Part shown: piece after piece, positions 33,648 through 41,387 of the stretch
Position numbering within the stretch: position 1 is the stretch's first letter
Layout of the letters: each line of letters opens with the position of its first letter
Assembly: GCF_013359755.1 (NCBI RefSeq)
Contig: NZ_JABMCJ010000083.1
Coordinates: forward strand, 248,001 to 312,000
Length of the DNA stretch: 64,000 bases
Source: Tardiphaga robiniae
GTDB lineage: Bacteria > Pseudomonadota > Alphaproteobacteria > Rhizobiales > Xanthobacteraceae
Direction: 5' to 3'
Made by a program: the position numbers and the translations under genes
The notes under the pieces: generated by a model
Seen by the model: the letters and a program-made list of their open reading frames with translations, nothing else
What the model was told of the DNA's origin: nothing
Databases searched by the model: none

Positions 33648-34058
33648 ATGAGCGTTCTGCCACTGCCCAAATGGGTTCGAAACACTCGCAGAACGATCCT
33701 ATGCGTCGGCATCGGATGGCCCGCGATTGCCTACATGATTTCCCTCGGCCATCCCGCAGGCGGAATCTGGTTCGCGATAGGCAGCATATTTCTGGCAATA
33801 ATCTTTCTTCCGGGGGTCCTGCTTCTAACGTTCGTGCTCCCGACCTACAGAAGCAGGATCATCGCAATTCCCCCGCTTCTACTTTTTATCTTCTGGCTGA
33901 TATCCCGCCAGTCACACACCTATGACGGCTTCTCGCTACCGGTCCCAATGCTGCTTTGGATCTGCACTTTCATGGCGATTGCGATGCTTATTCCGCAATG
34001 GTCGAGCATTGAGCTGGCAGCCCGACGGCTTTTTCGCCGGCAAACCACTTGGTATTGA
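33648..34058 (+). CDS. small polytopic membrane protein, 136 aa
   Basis: Four hydrophobic helices are visible (TILCVGIGWPAIAYMISLG, IWFAIGSIFLAIIFLPGVLL, IIAIPPLLLFIFWLI, MLLWICTFMAIAMLI) with a basic C-terminus (RRLFRRQTTWY). Its base composition is slightly AT-richer than its neighbours. No family is recognised. It converges with the DUF1491 gene 10 bases away. Confidence 0.6.
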   Translation: MSVLPLPKWVRNTRRTILCVGIGWPAIAYMISLGHPAGGIWFAIGSIFLAIIFLPGVLLLTFVLPTYRSRIIAIPPLLLFIFWLISRQSHTYDGFSLPVPMLLWICTFMAIAMLIPQWSSIELAARRLFRRQTTWY

Positions 34059-34068
34059 AGAGCTGATC

Positions 34069-34416
34069 CTAGCCCTTCGCCAGCTCCAGAAAATGCCGTC
34101 CGGCTTTGTCCTCAGTCTCGACGATCCAGACGTCGGGATCGAACGAGATCTCCTTCTGCAGGCGCTCTTCGATCTTGCGTTCTTCGACGGGCTGCGGCGG
34201 TGAGGCTGCGAAGACGCGATCCACAGGGCGGCTCTCGTCATAGGCGCTTTGCGGCGCCGGCGTGTAAAGCATCGCGGTGCCATCCAGCAGCGCGACCTTC
34301 ACGAACACGGCGCCTGCTTCCTCTGCACCACGACGGCGCACGGCGCCGAACACGCCCTCGGTCTGGCAGCGGCGCAGATAGGCTGCGACCCAAATGGCTG
34401 ACTTCAATCGTGACAT
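34069..34416 (-). CDS. DUF1491 family protein, 115 aa
   Basis: The sequence RLKSAIWVAAYLRRCQTEGV, AGAVFVKVALLDGTAMLYTP, EERLQKEISFDPDVWIVETE and DKAGRHFLEL is typical of DUF1491, a small alphaproteobacterial family of unknown role. The length is full for the family. It is divergent from the toxin-antitoxin operon. Confidence 0.85.
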   Translation of the reverse strand: MSRLKSAIWVAAYLRRCQTEGVFGAVRRRGAEEAGAVFVKVALLDGTAMLYTPAPQSAYDESRPVDRVFAASPPQPVEERKIEERLQKEISFDPDVWIVETEDKAGRHFLELAKG

Positions 34417-34491
34417 CTGAGCCCTTGATTACTCCAAAGAACGAGATTGCGAGGTGACTTCGAGACCGAGGACCAAGCCCGAAATGCGCAA

Positions 34492-34527
34492 TTGACGCGA
34501 CGCCCATTTATAGTATTATGACTATAA
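34492..34527 (+). promoter_or_regulatory. promoter and palindromic operator of the toxin-antitoxin operon
   Basis: A -35 TTGACG (34492-34497) is separated by 16 bases from a -10 TATTAT (34514-34519). The inverted repeat TTATAGT (34508-34514) / ACTATAA (34521-34527) straddles the -10, the expected place for autorepression by the XRE antitoxin. Confidence 0.6.
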
Positions 34528-34557
34528 TGCGCAACGTCGCCCGGCATCAATATCAGA

Positions 34558-34992
34558 ATGTCACCCACCGACACACCCTTGGAATTCGTGGGGTCGTCGA
34601 AAGACGATCTTTCGAAGTTTCCGGTGCCCGTGAAGGTATGCATTGGTTTTGCTCTGCGTGCGGCCCAGAAAGGCAAGAAGCACCCGGATGCGAGGCCTTT
34701 GAAGGGCTTCCACGGCGCAGGCGTTGTGGAGATCGTCTCTGATTTTGATGGCGATACGTTTCGCGCGGTCTACACCATCAAACTGAAGGGCATAGTCTAC
34801 GTTCTCCACGCGTTTCAGAAGAAGTCGAAATCCGGGATCCAGACCCCTAAGACCGAGATTGACCTGATCAAATCCCGTCTAAAAGACGCAATGGCGCTTT
34901 ACGAAGAAGCCATGGAGGGCAGCAATGAAAAAGCCAGCAAGCACAAAGAGCAGCGGCAACGTATTCGCCGACCTCGGCCTGCCAAACGCTGA
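34558..34992 (+). CDS. HigB/RelE-like toxin (Gp49 type), 144 aa
   Basis: A likely ribosome-dependent mRNA interferase. Core motifs of the phage-derived Gp49/RelE group are DTFRAVYTIKLKGIVYVLHA and FQKKSKSGIQTPKTEIDLIK. The C-terminus is very basic (RQRIRRPRPAKR) and its last 68 bases overlap the antitoxin gene in another frame. The toxin-first order matches higBA-type loci. The start has only a weak ribosome-binding site. The assignment rests on motif plus operon partner. Confidence 0.82.
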   Translation: MSPTDTPLEFVGSSKDDLSKFPVPVKVCIGFALRAAQKGKKHPDARPLKGFHGAGVVEIVSDFDGDTFRAVYTIKLKGIVYVLHAFQKKSKSGIQTPKTEIDLIKSRLKDAMALYEEAMEGSNEKASKHKEQRQRIRRPRPAKR

Positions 34993-35248
34993 TGAGCATC
35001 TCATCAAGGCAGAGATCGTTCTCGGCATTGCCGCACGCATCAAAAGCAAGGGACTGACCCAGGCACAGGCATCCAAGCTGATTGGCCTTGCCCAGCCCGA
35101 CGTCTCTAAGCTGCTGCGCGGACAGTTCAGCGGCTACTCTTATGAGCGCCTGTTTGGATTTCTCGTTGCCCTCGGCGAGCGCGTCAAAATCGAGGTGTCG
35201 GACGCGAAGACGAAGAAGCAGGCACGCGTCGAACTCGAAATGTCGTGA
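34925..35248 (+). CDS. HigA-like XRE-family antitoxin, 107 aa
   Basis: A helix-turn-helix protein (KGLTQAQASKLIGLAQPDVS, KLLRGQFSGYSYERLFGFLV) of the COG5606 type that usually partners Gp49-like toxins. Its start lies 68 bases inside the toxin gene, so translation is coupled. The HTH probably binds the palindrome at 34508-34527. The N-terminal NVFADLGLPNADEHLIKAE is typical of the family. Confidence 0.88.
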   Translation: MKKPASTKSSGNVFADLGLPNADEHLIKAEIVLGIAARIKSKGLTQAQASKLIGLAQPDVSKLLRGQFSGYSYERLFGFLVALGERVKIEVSDAKTKKQARVELEMS

Positions 35249-35279
35249 ACCGCATCGCCGGGCCAGCAGCCCGGCAGCG

Positions 35280-36008
35280 CTAGTCGATCGCGCGCCCGGT
35301 GACGGTGGCGAGTTCGCGCACCATGCGATCGGACACCTGCCCGGTCACCGGCAGCTTGCGTTCGCGCTCGAAGCGCTGGATCGCAGCCGCAGTGTCCGAG
35401 CCGACATTGCCGGTCGGCTTGAGCTGACCATAGCCGTATTCGGTGAGCGCACGCTGAACAGCGGCGACGCGGCGGGTATTGGTGATGAGATCGCCAAGCG
35501 GATCGGTGCGGGTTGCATTCGGGATCGCCGCAGGCGGGCGCGCCACAGCGCCCGTGGTCGCCGGTGACGCCGGTGGTGCCGGCGCCTTCAGGAGATTGCC
35601 GACCGGATCAGCCGCGCGCTGCTCGACGGGCTTGGCGGCGAGCGACGGCTTCGGCTCGTTGGCGCTGTTGACCGGCTTGGAATCCAGCATGCGGGAATCG
35701 AGTTTGGTGTCCGACGACGCAGCATCCAGTGGACGCGGCTTGGGCAGCGGATTGGCGACCTGCGCCGGTGCCGGAAACGCAACGACGGTGCTGGATCCGA
35801 ACATCGGCGACGGATGATGCCCCTTCTGCAGGAAAATGGCATTGGCGATGATGGCGCTGACCGCGGCGAACGCGATCAGGCCGGCGACCATGTCCTTCGG
35901 GCTGTGCAGCAGCACGCGCAGGACGATACCGCGCTCCGCGGGCTCGTCGACGATGGCGACGGCGCGGCCGCGTTTGGACTTGGTCGCTTTGGAACTGGCT
36001 TTAGGCAC
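35280..36008 (-). CDS. membrane-anchored peptidoglycan-binding protein, 242 aa
   Basis: A basic cytoplasmic tail and one membrane helix (MVAGLIAFAAVSAIIANAIF, about residues 40-59) are followed by a Pro/Ala/Ser-rich periplasmic linker. A C-terminal PG_binding_1 domain follows (RVAAVQRALTEYGYGQLKPT, GNVGSDTAAAIQRFERERKL, VSDRMVRELATVTG). It overlaps the kinase gene upstream by 8 bases and is probably co-transcribed with it. Confidence 0.85.
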   Translation of the reverse strand: MPKASSKATKSKRGRAVAIVDEPAERGIVLRVLLHSPKDMVAGLIAFAAVSAIIANAIFLQKGHHPSPMFGSSTVVAFPAPAQVANPLPKPRPLDAASSDTKLDSRMLDSKPVNSANEPKPSLAAKPVEQRAADPVGNLLKAPAPPASPATTGAVARPPAAIPNATRTDPLGDLITNTRRVAAVQRALTEYGYGQLKPTGNVGSDTAAAIQRFERERKLPVTGQVSDRMVRELATVTGRAID

Positions 36009-37842
36009 TCTTCTTCACCTGATGGGCTTGGTCGGACGGCGCGGTGCGCGCCGCGGGATTCAAGATCGCGATATTGCTGACGTGTTCAGCCTGCGGCGTA
36101 AACTCCAGCGGCAGCGCGATTGTGATGGTGGTGCCTTCGTCGATCCGGCTCTGCACCTGCATCTCGCCACCATGCATGCCGACGAGGCTCTTCACAATGG
36201 ACAGGCCGAGGCCGGTGCCCTCGTGGCGCCGCTGATAGGTCTTGCCGGCCTGGAAGAACGGATCGCCGATGCGTGCGAGATCGTCCGATGCAATGCCGAC
36301 GCCGGTATCACTGACGCGCAGCATCAAGCGCGATCCTTCGACGCCCGCTGCCACGGTGACGCTGCCGCCGCGCTCGGTGAACTTGATGGCATTGGACACG
36401 AGGTTGAGCAGTATCTGGCGGAATGCGCGCGGATCGCCGTTGACCTCAGGCAGATCCTTCGGCGCATCGGTGATGAGATCGATGCCGTTCTCGCGCGCCT
36501 TCAGCGCCAGCAGATTGCAGCAATTGATCAGCGCGGGACGTGGGGCGAACGGCTCCGGCGAAATCTCGAAGTGGCCGGATTCCAGCTTCGACATATCGAG
36601 GATGCCATTGACGACTGACAGCAGGTGCTGGCCGGAATCGTTAATGAGCTGGGCATATTCCTTGCGCTTGGTCGCATCGAGCATCATCAGCTCTTCCTGC
36701 ACCAGCATGTCGGAGAAGCCGATAATGGCATTCAGCGGCGTACGCAGCTCGTGGCTCATGGTGGCGAGGAAGCGCGTCTTCGACGCATCGGCGCGCTCGG
36801 CTTCGATGCGGGCCTGCGCCAATGCCTCTTCCTGCAGCTTGCGGTCGGTGACATCGCGCAGCACCGCGACGACTTCCGCATCGGCATTGGGCGACGAGAT
36901 ATCAGCGCCCTGCTCCAGCGGCCGGCAGCGCATCTCGACCCAGATGAATTCGGCGCCAGACGGACGCATGCGATCATTGCCGCGCACAACATCGCGGCGC
37001 AGGCGGAATTCGACGGAGCGGGCTTCGCCGCCGCGTGCGGCGTCGGACAGAGCCGTGAGATAGGCCGGGCGATCCGCAACATGGACGCGATCGAACAGGC
37101 CATGGCCGAGCAATCGCTGCACGGGCGCACCGATCAGTGCTTCAGCTGCCGGCGAAATGAACTGCACGGCGCCATTGTGACGATGACGCGAGATCACGTC
37201 GCTCATATTGCGCGCCAGCAGGCGATAGCGGTCTTCCTCGACATAGAGCAGCGAGACGCTGGTGCGCGCCAGCGACTCCGCGCCGAAGGCCAGACCTGCT
37301 GCATAGATGGTGGCGGAGGCAATACCAAAGCCCATGAAGACGCCGTGGCCGGCGACACCGGCTTCGGATACGGGCAACCAATCAAGGCTGGTCAGTACGA
37401 TGAGAATGCTGACGCAAGACAGCGCCAGCGCCGATGCAAAGGCAACGATACGGCGCGACGCCGAGAGTGCCGCCTCGATCGGTACCACGACAAGCCAGAT
37501 CGCAGCGAACGAATTGATGCCACCGGTGGAGATCGCCATCATCATCACGAGGCTGGCGAGTGCGATGGACGACAACACCTGTGCGCTTTCATAGCGACCG
37601 GTACGCGACAGAAAATATGAGCAGAGGATCGGCGCCATCAGCCAGGCGAAAGCTGCGACCTCGATCGCGTTCGGCGCGCCGCGCAGCGCGAGATAGACAG
37701 GAAAAGCCGCAAGGGCCGCAAGACTGCCGAGCAGACGCGGGGCCATGAATGCGCGATGACGCGCGCTCGTCAGCGCATCGTAGCGCACTGAAGGGTGCAG
37801 CATGGCATCAAGGCAGTCGCGGATGATGGTCGATACTGTCAC
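36001..37842 (-). CDS. membrane sensor histidine kinase with PAS domain (DivJ-like), 613 aa
   Basis: Five to six membrane helices lie in residues 33-190, then a PAS domain (about 203-340), HisKA with FLATMSHELRTPLNAIIGFS (His near 364) and HATPase motifs N (ILLNLVSNAIKF), G1 (VSDTGVGI) and G2 (GTGLGLSIVKSLV). The start is GTG 37842. The layout and HisKA sequence recall DivJ/PleC-type kinases of the cell-cycle pathway, but that assignment is inference. A TTAG-N7-TTAA near-CtrA box lies about 80 bases upstream (37924-37938). Confidence 0.85.
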   Translation of the reverse strand: MTVSTIIRDCLDAMLHPSVRYDALTSARHRAFMAPRLLGSLAALAAFPVYLALRGAPNAIEVAAFAWLMAPILCSYFLSRTGRYESAQVLSSIALASLVMMMAISTGGINSFAAIWLVVVPIEAALSASRRIVAFASALALSCVSILIVLTSLDWLPVSEAGVAGHGVFMGFGIASATIYAAGLAFGAESLARTSVSLLYVEEDRYRLLARNMSDVISRHRHNGAVQFISPAAEALIGAPVQRLLGHGLFDRVHVADRPAYLTALSDAARGGEARSVEFRLRRDVVRGNDRMRPSGAEFIWVEMRCRPLEQGADISSPNADAEVVAVLRDVTDRKLQEEALAQARIEAERADASKTRFLATMSHELRTPLNAIIGFSDMLVQEELMMLDATKRKEYAQLINDSGQHLLSVVNGILDMSKLESGHFEISPEPFAPRPALINCCNLLALKARENGIDLITDAPKDLPEVNGDPRAFRQILLNLVSNAIKFTERGGSVTVAAGVEGSRLMLRVSDTGVGIASDDLARIGDPFFQAGKTYQRRHEGTGLGLSIVKSLVGMHGGEMQVQSRIDEGTTITIALPLEFTPQAEHVSNIAILNPAARTAPSDQAHQVKKSA

Positions 37843-38250
37843 TGGTCTCGCTTCGGCTTGATCGTCAATTCAGACGCGCCGAAACGCCTCCTTTTATCGT
37901 TGCGCCAACGTGTCAGAGCGACATTAAGCGAACACTAAAGTGACCGCCGCGTTCGCCATGCCTGACGTGTAAGTGCTGATTTAAGAGGAGTTTTCGCGTT
38001 TCCATTCGACAACGATGGTGAACGAGTAGTTTCCATCGCCACATCCATATGGTTTCGAAAGTGTGCATCCCCAACATCGTGTCGGAAAACGCACGAACAG
38101 CTCATCAATGGAAAATTTACGCCAAACCGAATGAAGCGAATTTTCGTCGATTTAACCGCATCGCAAATACTTGCAATTTATCGACTGCTGCTAACTTCGA
38201 TCCCAATTGCGACAAATCGCAACGGTTCGAAGAGACTAACGGGGTTCGCG
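37843..38250. other. 408-base intergenic region, AT-richer
   Basis: This divergent region between the sensor kinase and the DUF5330 gene is AT-richer than its neighbours. It holds a near-CtrA box (37924-37938, TTAA-GCGAACA-CTAA on the plus strand). No RNA gene or convincing protein was seen; an in-frame extension of the DUF5330 gene to 38131 exists but precedes the obvious membrane start. Confidence 0.4.
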
Positions 38251-38640
38251 ATGTTCTTCCTGCTTCGCATGGCATTCTGGCTCGGGCTCGTGCTCGTGCT
38301 GCTGCCGAGGGACAAGACGCCGGAATCGGACAAGCTGCCGCAGATCGGCGCGTCCGATGCGGTATCGGCTGCGAGTGCGGCGATGTCCGACATGGCTCAA
38401 TTCTGCAAGCGCCAGCCGGCAACCTGCGAAGTCGGCGGCCATGCGGCCACCGTGATCGGCGAACGAGCCAAGGACGGCGCGAAGAAAATCTACCAGATCA
38501 TCACCGAGAAGAAGCCCGATACCACCGGCTCAATCGGTGGCGAAGGCGAAGATCAGGGCGCGGTCGCCATGGCCCGGCCCGACACGCTCACCCAGGACGA
38601 CCTCGCCGCCGAATGGCAGCCCCCCACCGCTGCTCCCTAA
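38251..38640 (+). CDS. DUF5330-like small membrane protein, 129 aa
   Basis: The start at 38251 gives a membrane anchor (MFFLLRMAFWLGLVLVLLPR) followed by a domain with two cysteines (MAQFCKRQPATCEVGGHAAT) and GAKKIYQIITEK, as in DUF5330 proteins of Rhizobiales. The last ~45 residues are acidic and disordered. It is probably periplasmic. The function is unknown. Confidence 0.7.
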   Translation: MFFLLRMAFWLGLVLVLLPRDKTPESDKLPQIGASDAVSAASAAMSDMAQFCKRQPATCEVGGHAATVIGERAKDGAKKIYQIITEKKPDTTGSIGGEGEDQGAVAMARPDTLTQDDLAAEWQPPTAAP

Positions 38641-38732
38641 ACGGCTGATTGCGGCGGATAATTACCGCAAACGGCGGTCGCTTTCGGCGCTGTTCGTCCC
38701 TATATAGGGCCTGACATTGCTTGCAGGCCCCG

Positions 38733-39167
38733 ATGACCACGATTGACGATATCCGCGATAATTTCGAGCTACTCGAGGACTGGGACGACCGCTACCGGTA
38801 CGTCATCGAACTCGGGCGCAGCCTCACGCCGATGCCGGATGAGGAACATTCCTCCGCCAACAAGGTCAACGGCTGCGCGAGCCAGGTCTGGCTGTCGCGC
38901 CAGGTCGCCCGCGACCACGGCACGCCGGTGCTCAGCTATCTCGGCGACAGCGACGCACATATCGTCCGCGGGCTGATCGCGATCCTGCTGACGCTGTATT
39001 CGGGCCGCAAGGCCGAGGATATTCTGGCCACCGACGCCATCAAGGTATTCGACGAGCTCGGCTTCAAGGAACACCTCACGCCGCAGCGCTCCAACGGCCT
39101 GCGCGCCATGGTCGAGCGCATCCGCCGGGACGCCACCGAGACCCTGGCAGATGCAACCAGGGCGTGA
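38733..39167 (+). CDS. sufE: SufE-family sulfur acceptor protein
   Basis: SufE takes sulfur from the cysteine desulfurase SufS for Fe-S cluster assembly. The signature NKVNGCASQVWLSRQV contains the acceptor Cys, and TIDDIRDNFELLEDWDDRYR is the typical N-terminus. At 144 aa it is full length. ATG 38733 is chosen. No other suf genes are nearby, which is common for stand-alone sufE in this group. Confidence 0.92.
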   Translation: MTTIDDIRDNFELLEDWDDRYRYVIELGRSLTPMPDEEHSSANKVNGCASQVWLSRQVARDHGTPVLSYLGDSDAHIVRGLIAILLTLYSGRKAEDILATDAIKVFDELGFKEHLTPQRSNGLRAMVERIRRDATETLADATRA

Positions 39168-39245
39168 CCCCATAGGCTCGAGCGGCTGCGGGTGCTGCAC
39201 CAACGCCCGCCAGTATCCACTGATCGGAGCGCAGCTGAGGCCCGT

Positions 39246-40457
39246 TTACCGGGCTTCAGCCCCAAGCGCGCCCGACCGAGCTCTCGCCTGCAGCCGGGAC
39301 ACCGCCTCGGCCAAAGGAACGTCGGCCTGTGAGCCGTCGCGCTCGCGCAGGCTCACCCGGCCGTCCCTCATCTCGCGCCCGCCGACGATCGCCATCACCG
39401 GCACCGCCATGTCGTGCGCTGCCACGATGCGCCGTGAAAGCGTATCGGCGCCGTCATAGGCAATGGCCCTAATCCCTGCATCCTCGAACGCCGCCACGAC
39501 GTCAGCGCCGTATCCGGCCTGGTCTTTCGAAATCGGCGCAACGGCGACCTGATCCGGCGACAACCAGAAAGGAAGCACGCCGCCGTGGTGCTCGAGCAGG
39601 ATCGCGATCATGCGGCCAAGCGATCCGAAGATGGCATGGTGGATCATCAGGGGCCTCGCGCGGCTGCCGTCGGCCGCGATGTAGGACGCGTCGAGCCGCT
39701 GCGGGAGAACGCTGTCGAGCTGCACCGTGCCGCACTGCCAGGATCGTCCCAGCCGGTCGCGCAACGCGAATTCCAGCTTCGGTCCGTAGAACGCGCCTTC
39801 GCCAGGATTGATGTGAGGCGCGAGGCCGCATTGCCGCGCGGCATCGCCGAGCTTCGCCTCCGACCAATCCCACGTCGCGTCGTCGCCAGCGCGCACCGGT
39901 GGCCGCGTCGACAGCGCCACTTCGTAGTCGGGAAAGCCGAGGTCGCGATACACCTCGCCCAGCAAAGCGATGAAGCGCGCGACTTCGTCCTCCACGTCCT
40001 GCTCGCGGCAGAACACATGCGCGTCGTCCTGCTCGAAGGCGCGCGTTCGCATGATGCCGTGGAGCGCACCGGATGGCTCGTTGCGGTGACAAGCGCCAAA
40101 CTCGGCATAGCGGATTGGAAGCTCTCGCCACGAGCGCAGACCCTTGTTGAAGATCTGCACGTGGCAAGGGCACGACATCGGCTTCAGCGCCATCGCCAAT
40201 TCGCCGTCATCGACCCGGAACATGTGCTCGCGGAATTTGTCCCAGTGGCCGCTGCGGCTCCAGAAGTCCTTTGGCAGCAGCTGTGGCGTTTGGACCTCGA
40301 CATAGCCGGCTCTGCGCATCTTGCGCCGGAGATAGTCCTCCAGCACGCGGTAGATCGCATAGCCGCGCGGATGCCAGAACACCATGCCCGGCGCATCGTC
40401 CTGCAGGTGCCAGAGTTTGAGTTGTACGCCGAGATTTCTGTGGTCGAGATCGTCCAT
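39246..40457 (-). CDS. thrS: short threonyl-tRNA synthetase lacking TGS and editing domains, 403 aa
   Basis: A class II synthetase that charges tRNA-Thr. It begins at the catalytic domain (HRNLGVQLKLWHLQDDAPGM), so the N-terminal TGS and proofreading domains of normal ThrRS (about 640 aa) are absent. The zinc/threonine ligands remain: Cys in MSCPCHVQIF, His in QDDAHVFC and His in MIHHAIFGS. Motif 3 is SLGRMIAILLEH and the anticodon-binding domain is complete (VAVAPISKDQAGYGADVVAA, VPVMAIVGGREM). TAAGGA precedes the ATG. The 5' leader holds a Thr-codon attenuator. It is presumably a second ThrRS. Confidence 0.92.
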   Translation of the reverse strand: MDDLDHRNLGVQLKLWHLQDDAPGMVFWHPRGYAIYRVLEDYLRRKMRRAGYVEVQTPQLLPKDFWSRSGHWDKFREHMFRVDDGELAMALKPMSCPCHVQIFNKGLRSWRELPIRYAEFGACHRNEPSGALHGIMRTRAFEQDDAHVFCREQDVEDEVARFIALLGEVYRDLGFPDYEVALSTRPPVRAGDDATWDWSEAKLGDAARQCGLAPHINPGEGAFYGPKLEFALRDRLGRSWQCGTVQLDSVLPQRLDASYIAADGSRARPLMIHHAIFGSLGRMIAILLEHHGGVLPFWLSPDQVAVAPISKDQAGYGADVVAAFEDAGIRAIAYDGADTLSRRIVAAHDMAVPVMAIVGGREMRDGRVSLRERDGSQADVPLAEAVSRLQARARSGALGAEAR

Positions 40458-40500
40458 GGCTGTGTTCCTTACGAGGGGAAAAAGCGCGGACGGGGATCAT

Positions 40501-40542
40501 CAAAAACAGAAAAGGCCCCGTCCGTCGCCGGCGGGGCCTTTT
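40501..40542 (-). terminator. attenuator terminator upstream of thrS
   Basis: Perfect 11-base arms AAAAGGCCCCG (RNA 5' arm, plus 40532-40542 complement) and CGGGGCCTTTT (plus 40510-40520 complement) with an 11-base loop are followed on the minus strand by the U-rich run TTTTCTGTTTTT. It lies between the Thr-rich leader peptide and the thrS ribosome-binding site, so it can only serve to stop transcription before thrS. Confidence 0.85.
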
Positions 40543-40563
40543 CTGGGTGAAGTACGCTTGTCT

Positions 40564-40641
40564 CTAGCGCGCGCGACCAGAAGGCGATCCGCCGTGAGCG
40601 GTCGCCGTGGTGGTCAATGCAGCTGATCGAAGCTTGTTCAT
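40564..40641 (-). CDS. threonine-rich leader peptide controlling thrS, 25 aa
   Basis: ATG 40641 to TAG 40564 encodes a 25-residue peptide containing ALTTTATAHGG: four threonine codons (ACC, ACC, ACG, ACC) at positions 10, 11, 12 and 14. It is followed 21 bases later by the terminator hairpin. GGCGACC at codons 12-14 can pair with GGATCGCC at codons 18-20. GCCTTCTGG at codons 19-22 can instead pair with CCAGAAAAGGC, which contains the 5' arm of the terminator. This is the layout of ribosome-mediated attenuation by uncharged tRNA-Thr. Confidence 0.75.
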   Translation of the reverse strand: MNKLRSAALTTTATAHGGSPSGRAR

Positions 40642-40647
40642 GCGCTG

Positions 40648-40676
40648 TATATGGCGGCAAAACGCGCAGGCGTCAA
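40648..40676 (-). promoter_or_regulatory. promoter of the leader peptide and thrS
   Basis: TTGACG (40671-40676) and CATATA (40648-40653) are separated by exactly 17 bases on the minus strand. The A of the leader ATG is 7 bases past the -10, the usual start-site distance, so the leader mRNA may be leaderless. Confidence 0.7.
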
Positions 40677-40790
40677 CGAAAGCTGCTTGGCGTCGCGGCA
40701 TCGATGATGCGCCTATGAGCGCCGCCACGACCTGGCCGTCGTCAAGCTCGCATCCATCCTCATCTGGCTGCGCGCTATCGACTCCGCAGC

Positions 40791-41387
40791 CTAGCTCTCG
40801 AACGTTGCATCATCTGCGAGCCAGGTTCGCACTTTCGATGGCTGTCCCCTGACCTCACTGGCGAAGCCGTAATGCCGCGCGAGGCGATCCAGCGCGAGTT
40901 GCAGCACGACCTTGGCGGAGCGCGCCGGCCAGTTGCGTTCGCGCTCGATGTCTTCGAGGCCGCGCAGAAAACAGCACACGTCCATCAGAACCCCTGAAAA
41001 CTCGGGCCCGCAAGCATCCAGCGCCTGACTGACGCGCTGGCGCGCTGTCATCATGATATCCGTCATCTCGCCGGGACTGCTGCCGGCCCCGCGTGGTCGG
41101 CCGCCGGTCGGCGCGGCCCAGTTCGCCGTCATGCGCGGCGCCATGTTGCCGCGCGTGAAATCGGCGCGCAGCTTTTCGCCGGCGATGAACTGATGCGGGC
41201 TGATCATGCTGCGGCCATCGCGGCCCTTGCGCCGGGCCAGCCAGCCGAGCGGGCTTTCACTGTCATTGACGAGAACGCTGGCGACGCCGTCCTCGGTGAG
41301 GATCTGTCGCGTCTCCAGCGACAGATGCTGCGCGCGATGGTGATCGACGCGGTCGGGATGCCTGGTGGTGCTGCGGGACGTTTTCAT
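40791..41387 (-). CDS. DUF6456 family protein, 198 aa
   Basis: The C-terminal region (QRVSQALDACGPEFSGVLMD, VCCFLRGLEDIERERNWPAR, SAKVVLQLALDRLARHYGF) matches DUF6456, found across Rhizobiales and related to helical DNA-binding-like domains. The N-terminus is basic (MKTSRSTTRHPDRVDHHRAQ). Near residue 60 it has GWLARRKGRDGRSMISPHQF, also conserved in the family. ATG 41387 is chosen over 41402. It may act in gene regulation; this is not established. Confidence 0.8.
   Translation of the reverse strand: MKTSRSTTRHPDRVDHHRAQHLSLETRQILTEDGVASVLVNDSESPLGWLARRKGRDGRSMISPHQFIAGEKLRADFTRGNMAPRMTANWAAPTGGRPRGAGSSPGEMTDIMMTARQRVSQALDACGPEFSGVLMDVCCFLRGLEDIERERNWPARSAKVVLQLALDRLARHYGFASEVRGQPSKVRTWLADDATFES

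Noticed and set aside
40458-40790. A T-box riboswitch before thrS.
   Set aside because: There is no T-box sequence or specifier-loop structure; the Thr-rich leader peptide with alternative stems explains the region better.
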